NCBI GenBank assembly: GCA_029255685.2
Contig: CM055313.2
Span: forward strand, 69,170,641 to 69,234,640
Length of the DNA stretch: 64,000 nt
Reading direction: 5' to 3'
Source: Silene conica
Lineage: Eukaryota; Streptophyta; Magnoliopsida; Caryophyllales; Caryophyllaceae
Shown: positions 22,101 through 32,755 of the stretch, one piece after another
Layout of the letters: every line of letters starts with the position of its first letter
How positions within the stretch are numbered: the first letter of the stretch is position 1
The notes under the pieces: generated by a model
Told to the model about the DNA's origin: nothing
The model's input: only the letters and a program-made list of their open reading frames with translations
Database searches by the model: none
Program-made: the position numbers and the translations under genes

Positions 22101-24900
22101 CAGTTTCAGAATATGTGCTCCCTGTTTCACAGAATAAGCATGTAGTTTCACAAATTAAGCTTTTAGTTTCACAGTTTTGGTCAAACTTACTAAACATTAA
22201 AATACTCTTATTTTTTAATTTTGATCGTATATTTAATACCATTTGAGGGTGTGACCTGTGCTTTTAATGACTGTTTCCAGTGACATTCTTTTCAAAAGTC
22301 AAACTCAGAAATTGACAAGGAAGCAATTGACGAGTTTGCCTGAAAGTGATCAAGTATCTTCTGCTGTGATAGATGTTTGGTGTGAGTTTCTAAACAATAG
22401 TGAGAGCTTGAGATCACGAGATTCTGCTTGTCGTTTATTTGTGCCACACTCCACACACAGTGTTAGTCTCTCTACCTCTTTTCTACAATCCCATTTTATA
22501 TGGTGTGCACTTATAATCATTACTCACACATGATTCGATTTTTGTTCCAGTGTCTCGACAATGTTGATTTTGCTGCTACCCAATTAGTAAGTTTTTTTTA
22601 TATTTGGTCTTATTATATTCAAGCTTTAAGGTGGACTTGTCTTTTTTATTCATTGCATTTTTATCTGTTGTCTTTCAGATTTTGACTCCGATCATCTCTC
22701 CCGAATGCCCACCATTCTTGTTTTGTTTTGATCTGAGACCGGAATCTTGCAAATGCCTAGTCATCCATGCTATAAAAGACACACCTGTTGATTATACTTC
22801 TTTTTTAAAACATACGGTACATCTATTTTACCTATTTTTGGACTCGTTCTTACTCCATTACCTTACTAATTGCTCTTTGTAATTACTCTTTTGTTCATAC
22901 AGCAATACAGGCTCATCAACCTTCTTCAATCAAAGTTGCCAGCAGTGACAAGTATTGCTTCAATGACGATTCCAAAAGTGTTTATCCCAAAATCAAATCT
23001 GAAATCCTCACAAATTGATAATGGCCTCTATCTGCTGAACATAATGGAGAATTACAAAGGGAGCAAAAATAATTCTGTAATAACCATAAATACTGTAAGA
23101 TTGCTTTTCAACATCTAATTTAATTTCTATACAATTGCCACAACTTTATTTCCTAGTTTTTCTGAAACCCATTTTGTTTGCATCAATAGGAAACTCAGCG
23201 CAAGCGTTTTGCATTGCGGGTGTGCTATCATATTGTTACATGTTCTGTTAATCTGTCCAAAGAAATAGTCACAAAAGATGCACTAGAATCGAGTTCCTCT
23301 ATGACACCACCTTTTACTGAGAAGGAATTGGTGGCTTGTGTTGGGAGAAGAGCAATCGCAAACAAATTGTAATGTCACACTTTTTCTTTGATTTCTTGAA
23401 TTATGTTTTTTTTAAATTGTGTGAGATATATTGACTAATTGCATTTTGTTCAATAATTAAGTGAGGTTCTGGTGTCCACTCCGTGGATGGAAGTCACTAG
23501 AGATGTTTTGCAGACCCTTACATCGCGTGGCCTTATTATGGATCAGGTAAGTATTATATTCCCATTCCTGACCATGTTTCTTTTTTTACATGGTTCCTTA
23601 TTTGGTGGATCTCAGACCTTATTCTGTGAATCTTAGAGGTTTTTTTGTGAAACTTGATGGTGATTTCGTGAAAGTGGATGCTTCATTTTGTGCACGTTTT
23701 ATCTGTAGATCATTGATATTGTTGGGATTAAGCGCACACTTGGTAAACCAAATGTGATTTACTTGCCAACGACAGTATATGTGAGCTTCAAATCCTTCAG
23801 ATGTTGATATTCAAGTGTTTTTCATTCTGAAAGTTGCTCATCCAGAGACTAAAATTGCCTTTTTTGTGTCATTCAGGGTCTTAATGCAGATACTAACCCA
23901 GAGATTTGGGGTCAATATATACAGTCCTCATACACTCCAGCAGATGGTAGCCAGATTGATTTGGTCAGATCCTTCAGTTCTGCTATTCATTTTGTTATTT
24001 ATTTACTGTCATTCATGTGTGTTTTTTGATTGATTATTCTCATACATTTACTATCTCAGGTTTTTATCCCTTTGCATAACGACAAATTGAAGCATTGGTG
24101 GGCTTGTATTTGCGACATAAAGAAGCAAAAAAATTACATCCTTGACTCATCCATGGATATAAAAGTGGATAAAGAAAACAACAAGGCCATGAACATTGTA
24201 TGATTTTTTTCCAAAATATTGTAGAGTTTTTGTTTTAGTATACCGCAAAATATATTTTTGATCTTTTATTGTCCTTTTCTTCTCAGTTGTACAATGTTGC
24301 AACTATTTTGGGAGAGTCGTACAAATGTTTGAAGAACATGCACATGCATGATTTTGTCAATCTCGAAGTCACTCAACAAAAAACGGGGTGCGTAGTTTGA
24401 CTTGTTTTGTTAAACTTAGTCCGTGATCATTTGTTGAATCTCAGACCTTGTTCAGTGAATCTCAGACCTTATTATGTGAAACTTTGTTACACTCATAAGT
24501 GCTTATATGTTTTTATGTCTAGTTATGATTGTGGAGTCTTTCTGCTAAAGTGGGTGAGTGCATTGGAAGATCAGAGTTTATGGACGAACAGTGACTATTT
24601 TGAGGTGAGTTCATTACTATATGAAAATAAAGCCGTGCATTCCACGAATATTAGCATGAATACACTAATTTAATATACGTCACTCTATGCAGGGTTTGGT
24701 AGATTATCGAAAGTCGATCATGTTGGAACTTCTTATGTGGAATGAGAATACTGTCAGGTCTTACTTTGTGAATCTACACATGAAAGTTTTAAATTCTTAA
24801 TTCCTTGGCTGAATATATTGTAATATGTATATTTTGTACTTGTGTTTGGTTTTATAGGTCTTCCCTTGTTAAACCGAAAAAGCAAAAAAGCAAAAAATGA
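19198..24900 (+). CDS. Ulp1-type cysteine protease gene of a MULE (14 exons)
   Basis: From the ATG at 19405 my model is exons 19405-21227, 22281-22461, 22551-22586, 22679-22816, 22903-23094, 23190-23368, 23462-23546, 23709-23780, 23877-23963, 24060-24197, 24287-24387, 24523-24604, 24693-24757 and 24858-24900. All have GT/AG borders and give one frame of 1073 residues. The N-terminus (MGFGGLLLLKTD, later LGLP.G) resembles proteins encoded by Ulp1-carrying plant MULEs. An acidic Glu/Pro-rich stretch lies near residues 470-500. The C-terminal domain has the Ulp1 triad: His943 (KHWWACICD), Asp960 (YILDS) and Cys1014 (YDCGVFLLKW), with oxyanion Gln near 1007-1008. An upstream in-frame segment from the ATG at 19198 ends at a TAG (19381-19383), so either that copy is truncated or 19405 is the start. 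The likely role is SUMO or related peptide cleavage; its role for the element is inference. Confidence 0.8.
21228..22280. repeat. Intron 1 of the Ulp1 gene: TTTCACAG array with a 443-bp tandem duplication
   Basis: About 21295-21735 and 21813-22180 are dense TTTCACAGAATAAGCTTCT-type units. The whole block, with about 75 bp of unique sequence ending TTTGAGGGTGTGAC, is repeated in tandem: that end falls at 21812 and again at 22255, a 443-bp offset. The array thus grows both by monomer and by large block duplication inside an intron. Confidence 0.85.
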
Positions 24901-25998
24901 AGCTAAAGCATGTCAATTGAAGGACTTTTTTGTGAATGAATTGTATCTGATTCTCATGCTGTTGGGGACCATGCTGTTTGGGATAATGTCCCTTCCCACG
25001 TTGGTGAAATCGACGTTGTCAATCTTGAAGTTTGCTCAACAAAAAACAAGGTGTGTAGTTTTGTTAAACTTAGTCAGTCATCAGACCTTATTCAGTGAAT
25101 CTCAGCACTTAGCATTCACCAAAACTGCTTCTAGTTTCACAAGTTAAGCTTCTAGTTTCACAATTTATGAGCTTAGGTTTCACAATATAAGAAAACTTAT
25201 TCTGTGAATGCCAGGTGTTCTTCTGTGAATCTAGAATCTTAACTTGTGAAACTAAACCCTTAATCTGTGAATCTGGAGATTTGATGGATTTTATGTCTTT
25301 ATAGAGTTATATTGCTTCTCATTGCTTGATTTTAACTCCACTTGTAGATGATGAAAACATGAAAACGAGATGGTCGAGTCATTGCAACTGGACTTCGACA
25401 TTGTTAAGGCCGCAACAAATAATTTTTCGAAATTGTGGACAAGGTGAAAAGGAATTCCAGTCAGAAGAACTTGGTGAAATGTGTTTTTGTTGTGATGTTT
25501 TTGTTGCTGTAAATTGACATTGTAAATTTTGAAGTTGTAATATAGCCATCTAGTTTCACAAAATAAGCATATAGCCATCTAGTTTCACAAAATATATTTC
25601 TTGCAGTTGTCTACCGCCCCGAAGGGAAAAATTATTGGAAAGAAAACCGAGGAAGCGAGCACGTAAGTGATCTCGTGATCTTCGCTTTCTCCTGTCATCT
25701 TCTATAGCCTTTATGTTGACATGTTTATAGTTTCTATTGTCTCAGTCAACATAATTTTACGCGTTGCAAGCTTCACACTTGAATCCTTTTTTTAAAATAT
25801 ATTTTTCATTACTGGACTCATGTCTAAGCGGGGCTCGAATGATGATACATCTTAGTTGAACCCAAATTATTTTGCAACCAGTTTGTTAAGCCACAACTAC
25901 CTCAAAATTAAATGCTCCAACCTGTCACCTAACCACAACTACCTCAAAATTAAATGCTTCACAACCATAAAAAGTAGTACACGTAGTAAACAAGTGCA
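24901..25998 (+). other. Downstream of the Ulp1 gene: duplicated coding-like fragment and repeats
   Basis: About 25000-25075 repeats sequence from exon 11 and its donor (24357-24420; shared CTCAACAAAAAAC then TTGTTAAACTTAGTCAG), so a 3' part of the gene was duplicated. About 25080-25280 and 25540-25600 carry minisatellite units. 25606-25662 is a short exon-like segment (STAPKGKIIGKKTEEAST) that could be an alternative tail. About 25890-25960 holds a direct repeat of roughly 42 bp (CCACAACTACCTCAAAATTA twice). Confidence 0.5.
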
Positions 25999-26007
25999 CT
26001 ATATAAG
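25999..26007 (+). promoter_or_regulatory. Possible TATA box upstream of the hairpin
   Basis: CTATATAAG lies about 120 bp upstream of the hairpin at 26126-26214, a plausible distance for a plant MIRNA-type promoter. It is based on motif only. Confidence 0.35.
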
Positions 26008-26125
26008 AGAACGGAAGTTGATATCATCAAACACCCTATTCCAATATACAACCATTTACACTACAAATACATATATAGTCTTCTTGTTTCAGAGTTTAGG
26101 TTTTTTTCTTATCATCAAACTCCTT

Positions 26126-26214
26126 AGCCATGACCATCCACGGTGATTGATCACTGCCGTCTCTTGTCGCTATCTTGAGATGGTAGTGATCAATCACCTT
26201 GGATGGTCATAGCT
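26126..26214 (+). ncRNA. miRNA-precursor-like hairpin
   Basis: The arm 26126-26164 pairs with 26177-26214 around a loop of about 12 nt. In roughly 38 pairs I find only two mismatches and two G:U pairs, and the stem extends a few more wobble pairs outward (TCCTT against GGGGA). Size and loop fit a plant pre-miRNA. It lies between two convergent genes of the MULE, with a TATA-like box upstream. I recognise no known miRNA family in either arm. Alternatives are a small foldback element or an siRNA-producing inverted repeat. Confidence 0.5.
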
Positions 26215-26279
26215 GGGGATTTTTCATGCACGTAATGGTAATTTATGACAACAGGTATTTATGACAGATATTTCAATAA

Positions 26280-26500
26280 AAACTGCTTCTAGTTTCACAA
26301 GTAAAGCTTTTAGTTTCACAATTTATGACAACAGGTTTCACAATATAAGAAAACTTATTCTTCTGTGAATGTCAGGTCTTCTTCTGTGAATCTAGAAGCC
26401 TATATTGTGAAACTAAGCATGTAATCTGTGAAACTAAGCCCCTAGTTTCACAGTATAAGCCCCTAATTTCACAGTATAAGCCCCTAGTTTCACAGTCTAT
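26280..26500. repeat. TTTCACA minisatellite between convergent genes
   Basis: Units appear in both orientations, ending with three adjacent CCCTAGTTTCACAGTATAAG copies. Further units lie in the last intron of the transposase gene at about 26715-26880. Confidence 0.8.
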
Positions 26501-26547
26501 AAAACCTAAACTACTTCCCCGCATCACGGACCCAAATATAAAGAAAA

Positions 26548-29500
26548 CTATACATCTTCGTCTTCCTCATCTTCTTCTTCTTCTTCTTCTTCTTCTTCTT
26601 TTTCTTCTTCTTCTTCTGTTGTATCTCCCTGAAAGAAAATGAAACATTAAAATAAATACTTTTGAGACGTAACTTGCATTGCTTAAGTAATAAAAATTAT
26701 ACTTAAAATTAAAATCAACAATATAAGCCCCTAGTTTCACAGTTTAAGGCCTAGGATTCACAATATTATAAACAAACTAAAATCAGCCCTTTATCAACAG
26801 GTTTCACAGTATAAGCCCTTAGTTTCACAGTATAAGCCCCTAGTTTCACAGTATAAGCCCCTAGTTTCACAGTATAATAAACATGAATAAAAAAAAATCA
26901 AGTAAAGGAATAATACATACTTGATTCTCAGGAGGATGCTCTTCAAAATCATATGGACAATTTCTTTTATCATGGTGTGACATTCGTTTACAATTAGCAC
27001 ACAACCTTTTTGGTTTTTTTGCTTTTATGATTGCCTTATTTTTGCTACTGACCAGCCGCTTCCCGCTACCCTTGTTCTTAGAGAACTTAGGTGGTAAGAC
27101 CTTTCCTTCTTTTGGAGCCTTGCAGTTTAGAAGGATTTCCAATTCTTGTTCTTTTGTCAAAGCCTTTGGGTTTGGCTCCAACTTATCTCGGAATTCTTTT
27201 ACAAGCTTAGCAAATTCTCTCACATCAGACTCTTTTTTTCTTTTGAGGATCCCCACAGTTGCATAAATCTCAGACCACAACCGAGACATTCCAAATTTCG
27301 GGCTACTAGTAGGATTGTAGTTGTCCAAAAGATTTCCATTCGAATCATAAATAGGGTTTCTAAGTGCATTCTTACTCCACCTACCCAAAATGTATTTCTC
27401 AGGTATTTCCTTAGTTTTACCCGAGCAAACCCAAATGATGTGATAACATAGAATACCTCTCCGTTCAAATAGTTTACAGGAACATCTCACGTCCATTGTT
27501 CCTTTATTGTACTCAACTGCGTAGCTCTTTTTCTTGATCGCGTCTTCAACTATCAAAATCTCAGAGTTAGTTACAGGATCTGGTGGGGTGTATCCACCCA
27601 CACTACACCCATTTATCGAGCCCTTAACCTCATTTTGAAAGTCATAGAAGACTTCATGTGTATATACTCTCGCTCCACGGGCTTCCCAGTTTGAACGATA
27701 TAAGGTTTCAGGCATTGAATTATCACTCCGTGCTTCAAGAAGTTTTAGAGCATGCCTTTGTTGGTCGATGGCACTCTCAAACCTCATCCAAAACTCAACC
27801 AAGGTCCCATATTTATTCTCAAATCTTTTAAAAAAACTATTAGCACTCTCTGATCTCTGTGTGGTTCTTAAAATGTTACCCATCGGAACATTTCTGAAAT
27901 ACGCTGGTATCCATTTGTGTCTTTCAGCAAACTTTCCACTCAACCATATATTATCCTCTAACGAGAATTCTGTGATGACCTTAACCCAATTCTCCTCAAA
28001 TTCCTCAGGTTCCATGTCATTGCTCCAAACAACAGTGTTCAGACGTGATAAGAATTCAGTGTCTTTGCAAATTGTGCTCCCAACCTTGTCTGTTACTTTT
28101 TTCATAATGTGCCACATGCAAAACCGATGTCTTGCTGTTTTGAACACAACTGCATGTAACAAAATAAGATTACTCAAAAAAATCATCCTCATTTATCAAC
28201 AGGTTTCACAAATATAGACTTGTAGTTTCACAGAATACGAATCCAGTTTCACAAGTTAAGCTTTTAGTTTCACAAGTTATGAACTCAAAAAATCAGGATC
28301 TTTTATCAACAGGTTTCACAATATAGCCATCTAGTTTCACAAAATAAGGATCTAGTTTCACTGCCTAAGCTTCTAGTTTCACAAGTTAAGAATTCAAAAA
28401 ATCAGGCTGATTTTTCAACAGGTTTCACAATATGGCCTTCCAGATTCACAGTATAAGGATCTAGTTTTACTTCATAAGCATGTAGTTTCACAGTTTTTGC
28501 ATCTTCAGCTTCAAGTTTCACAAGTTAAGAAAACTAGAAAAATTGCACGATATAAAAACATACCAGGGAACGCCTTTTTTATTCCTCCATCTTGGTCAGT
28601 GATAATGTAATTAGGTTCTTTTCCACCCATTGATTTCAAAAATTGCTGAAACGCCCAGATAAATGCTTCATCGTCTTCATGATCTAAAAGAGCGCATGCA
28701 AATGTTATTGACTTTTTATGATGGTCAATGCCAGTGAAAGGGGTGAATATCATGTTATATTTGTTAGTGCCATAGGTTGGATCGAATGAAATTGCATCAC
28801 CAAACACTGAGTAACATCTTTTTGCCTCAGCATCTGTCCAAAAAATCCTTGTCAAAGCTTTCTCAGAATCGATTTCATACACAAATTCTAACCCTTTTGT
28901 GTCACGGAGGGTTTCCAAACGTGAGATAAACATGTCTCCATCCTTACTCTTAATGAAACACTTCAAATCCCGTTGGAAATTCTTGAATTGTGAAAGGGAA
29001 GCCCCCACATTTTCGAACCCTTCGACTTGCTCTTTGCATAGCTGGTATGTTAAGCTAGCCCCAACATTAACTCTTGAATTCTGGACAATCATTTGCTTAT
29101 GAAATTCATTCATATTTGCTGCAAGTTTATCAAATTCCCTATTCTTTACAAAGGTCACTGGGTGATTGTGACCCTCATGAAATTGTTCAACGATGTACTT
29201 GTTATAATGGAACTTGTATTTGACCATTGCACGACAACCCCACCTTCTAATTTTGGTTGTTCTTGTAAATGCTTGCTTATTTGAACTTTCAGCCTCATCT
29301 CCTTCAGTTCCCTTCACACCAGTTTTTGGTCTTGCACTTTTTCCAATATTTGAACCAGTTTCAGAACCAGTTTCACTTGCAACAGTTTCAAGAGGTTTTC
29401 CTTTCCTCTTATTATGGCCTTCACGATTACAAACCATGGCTTTAGTTCGAATATTACCATCACGAAACCTCTTCGTTGTAGATTTCCTAGCTTCAAAACC

Positions 29501-30338
29501 ACAAGCAGTAGTAGCATACACTTGATAGAATGTCATTGCCGACTGTAGATCTAAAAATAACTTCCCAACAGTAGGTGTAATATCTTCTGCAACTCTGACA
29601 ATCCATTCCTCACTACCACCCGGTGTGTGATTCACCAAAGTAATAGGCGTACCAACCGGTACTGTAGGTGTGGATTGTGCTGTTAATATTGTAGAAACCT
29701 CTCCGTTGGTGTTGAAAATGGAATCAGTACCTATATAAAGTCAAAACATATAAACTAAATCAGCCTTTTTTTTTATCAGGTTTCACAATGTAAGTTTCAC
29801 AGATTAAGCATCTAGTTTCACAAATTAAGCCTCTAGTTTCACAGATTAAGCATCTAGTTTCACAGATTAAGTATTTAGTTTCACAATATAAAAAGACTAA
29901 ACAAAATCAGACTTTTTAATAAGCATGGTTTCACAATATCAGCTTCTAGTTTCACAGTTTATTTTGCCTAGGATTCACAATATAAGAAAGCTAAACTAAA
30001 TCAACCTTTTTTAATCAGGTTTCACAATGTAAGCTTATAGTTTCACAGTTTAAGCTTCTAGTTTCACAATATTCATAAACTTGAATTAAGTCCTATATTC
30101 ACAAAATAAGCCCCTAGTTTCAGCCTTTTTATAATCACAATACAATAGTCATAAACTTCAATAGGTCCTACATTCACAAAATAAGGTCCTACATTCACGA
30201 AATACAAAAAGCGATCCATATATTCAACAAAATTGAGCAGAAATTGAATCAGAAAACAATAATGTAAACGACAAAAAACGACATACCTGATTCAATAGTA
30301 ATATTATCATCAACCGTGGTGATATCTAGATTCTCCAT
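26548..30338 (-). CDS. FAR1-type MULE transposase, four exons, intact
   Basis: Minus-strand exons 30338-30287, 29730-28564, 28149-26921 and 26628-26548 join with GT/AG introns into one 842-residue frame (MENLDITTVDD to an acidic DEEDEDV end). The FAR1/WRKY-GCM1 DNA-binding zinc finger spans about residues 75-205 (CNREGHNKRK, then WGCRA and GHNHP). The MULE DDE domain follows (DAISFDPTYGTNKY near 330, ITDQDGGIKKAF, then HRFCMWH). A SWIM zinc finger (CSCKLFERRGILCYH) is near 628 and a zinc knuckle (CANCKRMSHHDKRNC) near 793. The last exon is a GAA repeat coding poly-Glu. The family includes the domesticated FRS/FAR1 regulators; pairing with a Ulp1 gene and element-specific repeats favours an active transposon. 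All three introns hold minisatellite units. Confidence 0.88.
28198..28530. repeat. Minisatellite in transposase intron 2
   Basis: About 14 units of TAGTTTCACA followed by an 8-12 bp variable spacer fill most of the 414-bp intron (28150-28563). AATCAGG.TTTATCAACAGG blocks mark a larger repeat of about 90-120 bp. Confidence 0.85.
29760..30190. repeat. Minisatellite in transposase intron 1
   Basis: TTTCACA units at 20-25 bp spacing, plus degenerate ATTCACAAAATAAG forms near 30100-30195, fill the 556-bp first intron (29731-30286). This is the rightmost array; none follows after about 30200. Confidence 0.85.
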
Positions 30339-30873
30339 TGCTATTAGAGCTGCAAAATAATCGAAAATAATGTCATAAGTAGTATGAACTCGAGAGGTAA
30401 AGAAAATCGTGAGAAAAATTGATCAAATTCGAACAATCGCATGAAATTCGAACAATCGTTGAAAATTCGAAGAATCAAATTATCAAATTACCTGAAAATT
30501 AGTCTTAATCTTCTTCCAAAATCAATTGAATTGAATTTGTATGTTGCTTTGATGGAATTTACGAACAATCGGAGTACCAAATCGATTTTGCGTTGAATTT
30601 GAGGTTTTTTTTTTGTCGTAAAGAGTTTTCTAGGTTGGAAAAGAGAGAGTGTATTTTGGGTTGGGTTTAATTATGTTTTTAATATTTTTAGTGAGAGAAA
30701 GTTTTTTTGGCCCAAATGACAAGATTTGGTTTGACCCTAATTTTCAGCCCACATTGAATAATTCGCAAGGGAAGTCGGCCCAACAGCATTAGCAAACGTG
30801 AATTTGGCCCAAACAGGTTATGGATGCGTGAGGTTCGGTGGCCTCACCGTAAGAGGCGGCCTCACGTGATCCG
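30339..30873 (-). promoter_or_regulatory. 5' region of the transposase gene and likely MULE terminus
   Basis: Upstream of the transposase ATG lie AT-rich leader sequence and GGCCCAAA-type motifs (30709-30716 and 30797-30812). MULE ends usually lie a few hundred bp beyond such a gene, so the right TIR should be near 30.5-30.9 kb. I could not identify it because the left end probably lies outside the window or before the F-box copy. Confidence 0.35.
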
Positions 30874-30874
30874 G

Positions 30875-30933
<59 letters not shown>
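30874..30933. repeat. (CT)n(TA)n microsatellite
   Basis: Roughly 18 CT units are followed by about 11 TA units. Confidence 0.95.
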
Positions 30934-30934
<1 letters not shown>

Positions 30935-31143
30935 GAATTGAGATCCTATGAGAACCACCAATATAATGAGAACCATGAGAACTCTACCTTACGGACTTTT
31001 TTTTAAAAAATTAACGACATATTTGGATTCGGCATGGAATTTTAAGGCTAGAGAACATATTTGTTGGTCTAGAAAATATATACTAGTGACGGGAAATCAA
31101 GGTGAGATACGTTTTATTAATTTTCATGCACCTACTACCCTAA
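30934..31143. repeat. Fragment of an unclassified dispersed repeat
   Basis: The segment begins GAATTGAGATCCTATGAGAACC right after the TA run. Segments of this style (GAGAACC repeated) sit next to TA repeats in many plant genomes. No matching other end is visible, so it is probably truncated. There is no gene. Confidence 0.35.
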
Positions 31144-32173
31144 ATATATAGAGAGAGAGAGCTGGGATCACATGAGTCCACCCTAAATATTTGAGTCCAT
31201 GAGTCTAACAATGATATCATAAGTTGTATAAAAAAATATCATGTGTTTTCAATATCAAATTTTTTTCCTTTTTTTGTTTTTTTTCTTTTTCAATATTACT
31301 TTTTTTTTTCTTTTTTTTCCCTTTTCTTTTAAAATGACATTTTCTTTATTAAAAAAATTCCCTTTTTCAGTATGCACTTTTTTTAAAACAAACACGCTTT
31401 TTTTTTAATAAAATGGCGTTTTTTCTCGAATTTTTTTTTCATTACAATATCACAAGTTACTCAATACAATAGCACCGGTTCTTTAAAATAATATCACAAA
31501 AAAAAAATTCGAGAAAAAATATTTCGGAAAAAAAATTCGAGAGAAAAAATTGAAAAAAATATTTCCGGGCAAAAAAGTTCTTGAAAAAATTTCGTGATAT
31601 TGTTTAATATTGTGTGTGATATTGTTTAACAAAAGGCTTTTTTTCTCGAAATTTTTTTTCGATTTTTTTTCATTACAATATCACAAGTTACTCAATACAA
31701 TATCACCGGTTCTTCAAAATAATATCACAAAAAAAAATTCGAGAAAAAAATATTTCGGAAAAAAATTTCGGGAGAAAAAATTGAAAAAAAATACTTCCGG
31801 GAAAAAAATTTCGTGATATTGTTTAATATAGTGCGTGATATTGTTTAACAAAAGGCGTTTTTTCTCGAAATTGTTTTCGATTTTTTTTCATTACAATTTC
31901 ACAAAATACTCAATACAATATCACCGGTTCTTCAAAATAATATCACAAAAAAAAAAATTTGGAAAAAAAAAAATTCAGAAAAAAAAGTATTGGAAAAAAT
32001 TTTGTGATATTGTTTTATATAGTGTGTGATATTGTTTCCTTTGATATTTTATTGAAAAGGTTGTGACATTGTGATATTGTAGTATAAAAAAACGTGATAT
32101 TTTTTAATACAACTTGTGATACTCTAAATAGACTCATGGACTCAAATATTTAGGTGGACTCACCGGATCCCAC

Positions 32174-32181
<8 letters not shown>
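31144..32181. mobile_element. TIR element with internal triplicate, inserted in TA-rich DNA
   Basis: The ends are inverted repeats of roughly 50 bp: at the left GAGTCCACC, CTAAATATTTGAGTCCATGA and GTCT (31174-31210), mirrored at the right at about 32130-32170. Both abut TATATAGAG. Inside, a poly-T/ATATCAC-rich block of about 210-220 bp occurs three times (TTTTTTCTCGAA near 31428, 31638 and 31858). No ORF of note. It is a non-autonomous DNA transposon; a TA target would fit Tc1/mariner, but the family is uncertain. Confidence 0.65.

Positions 32182-32266
<85 letters not shown>
32173..32266. repeat. (TA)n microsatellite
   Basis: A near-perfect TA run of about 45 units adjoins the TIR element. 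32267-32742 after it shows no gene or recognisable repeat. Confidence 0.95.
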
Positions 32267-32268
<2 letters not shown>

Positions 32269-32755
32269 TATAAACAACGTATAATTCTATTTTTATCATT
32301 TATTTGAAGCTAAATCTAAACAAGTAAAAGTACAATTCAACATTTACTATAACTAATTCTCATTTTCCACCCAAACTCATCTTCTAATCGATGTTTTTTA
32401 AAATTTTATTTCTCGTATAAACTATAATATGTTTAGTCATGTGTACAACGAGTGTCGAGTGTCCGAGTGTAAGACACGGTGTCAGACACATGACGAGTGA
32501 CGACTAATTAAGAGAAGTGTTTGTGTTACCTAAGTTCACTCATAGGCACAAATAATCACTTTAAAGTCATTAATAAGGCTAAAAAGACAATTACAAAGAA
32601 AATTTAGCAATTTCCAATTTCAAGTTACCATTCACCACTAGTTGAAGTGTTATAAAATGAAATCGTGGCTTTAAGTCTTTGACATCAATAAATGTCAACT
32701 AACATACATAGCTTGTAAAATTATGAAAATTGATGTTTATAAGTATAACTTGGGT

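Noticed and set aside
24842-25147. Frame of 101 codons after the last Ulp1 intron
   Set aside because: The splice model reads this exon in another frame, ending at a TGA at 24898-24900 after a Lys-rich tail; the 101-codon frame is a shadow.
17190-30200. CRISPR-like reading of the regularly spaced TTTCACAG units
   Set aside because: Units are too short and variable, spacers are not unique sequences of constant length, the genome is plant, and there are no cas genes.
26548-30338. Calling the transposase a domesticated FRS/FAR1 regulatory gene
   Set aside because: Possible by domain content, but the partner Ulp1 gene and element-specific repeats in its introns fit a transposon better; synteny data could reverse this.
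31610-32029. Two Lys/Phe-rich frames in the T/A-rich block
   Set aside because: Low-complexity translation of the triplicated repeat inside a TIR element.
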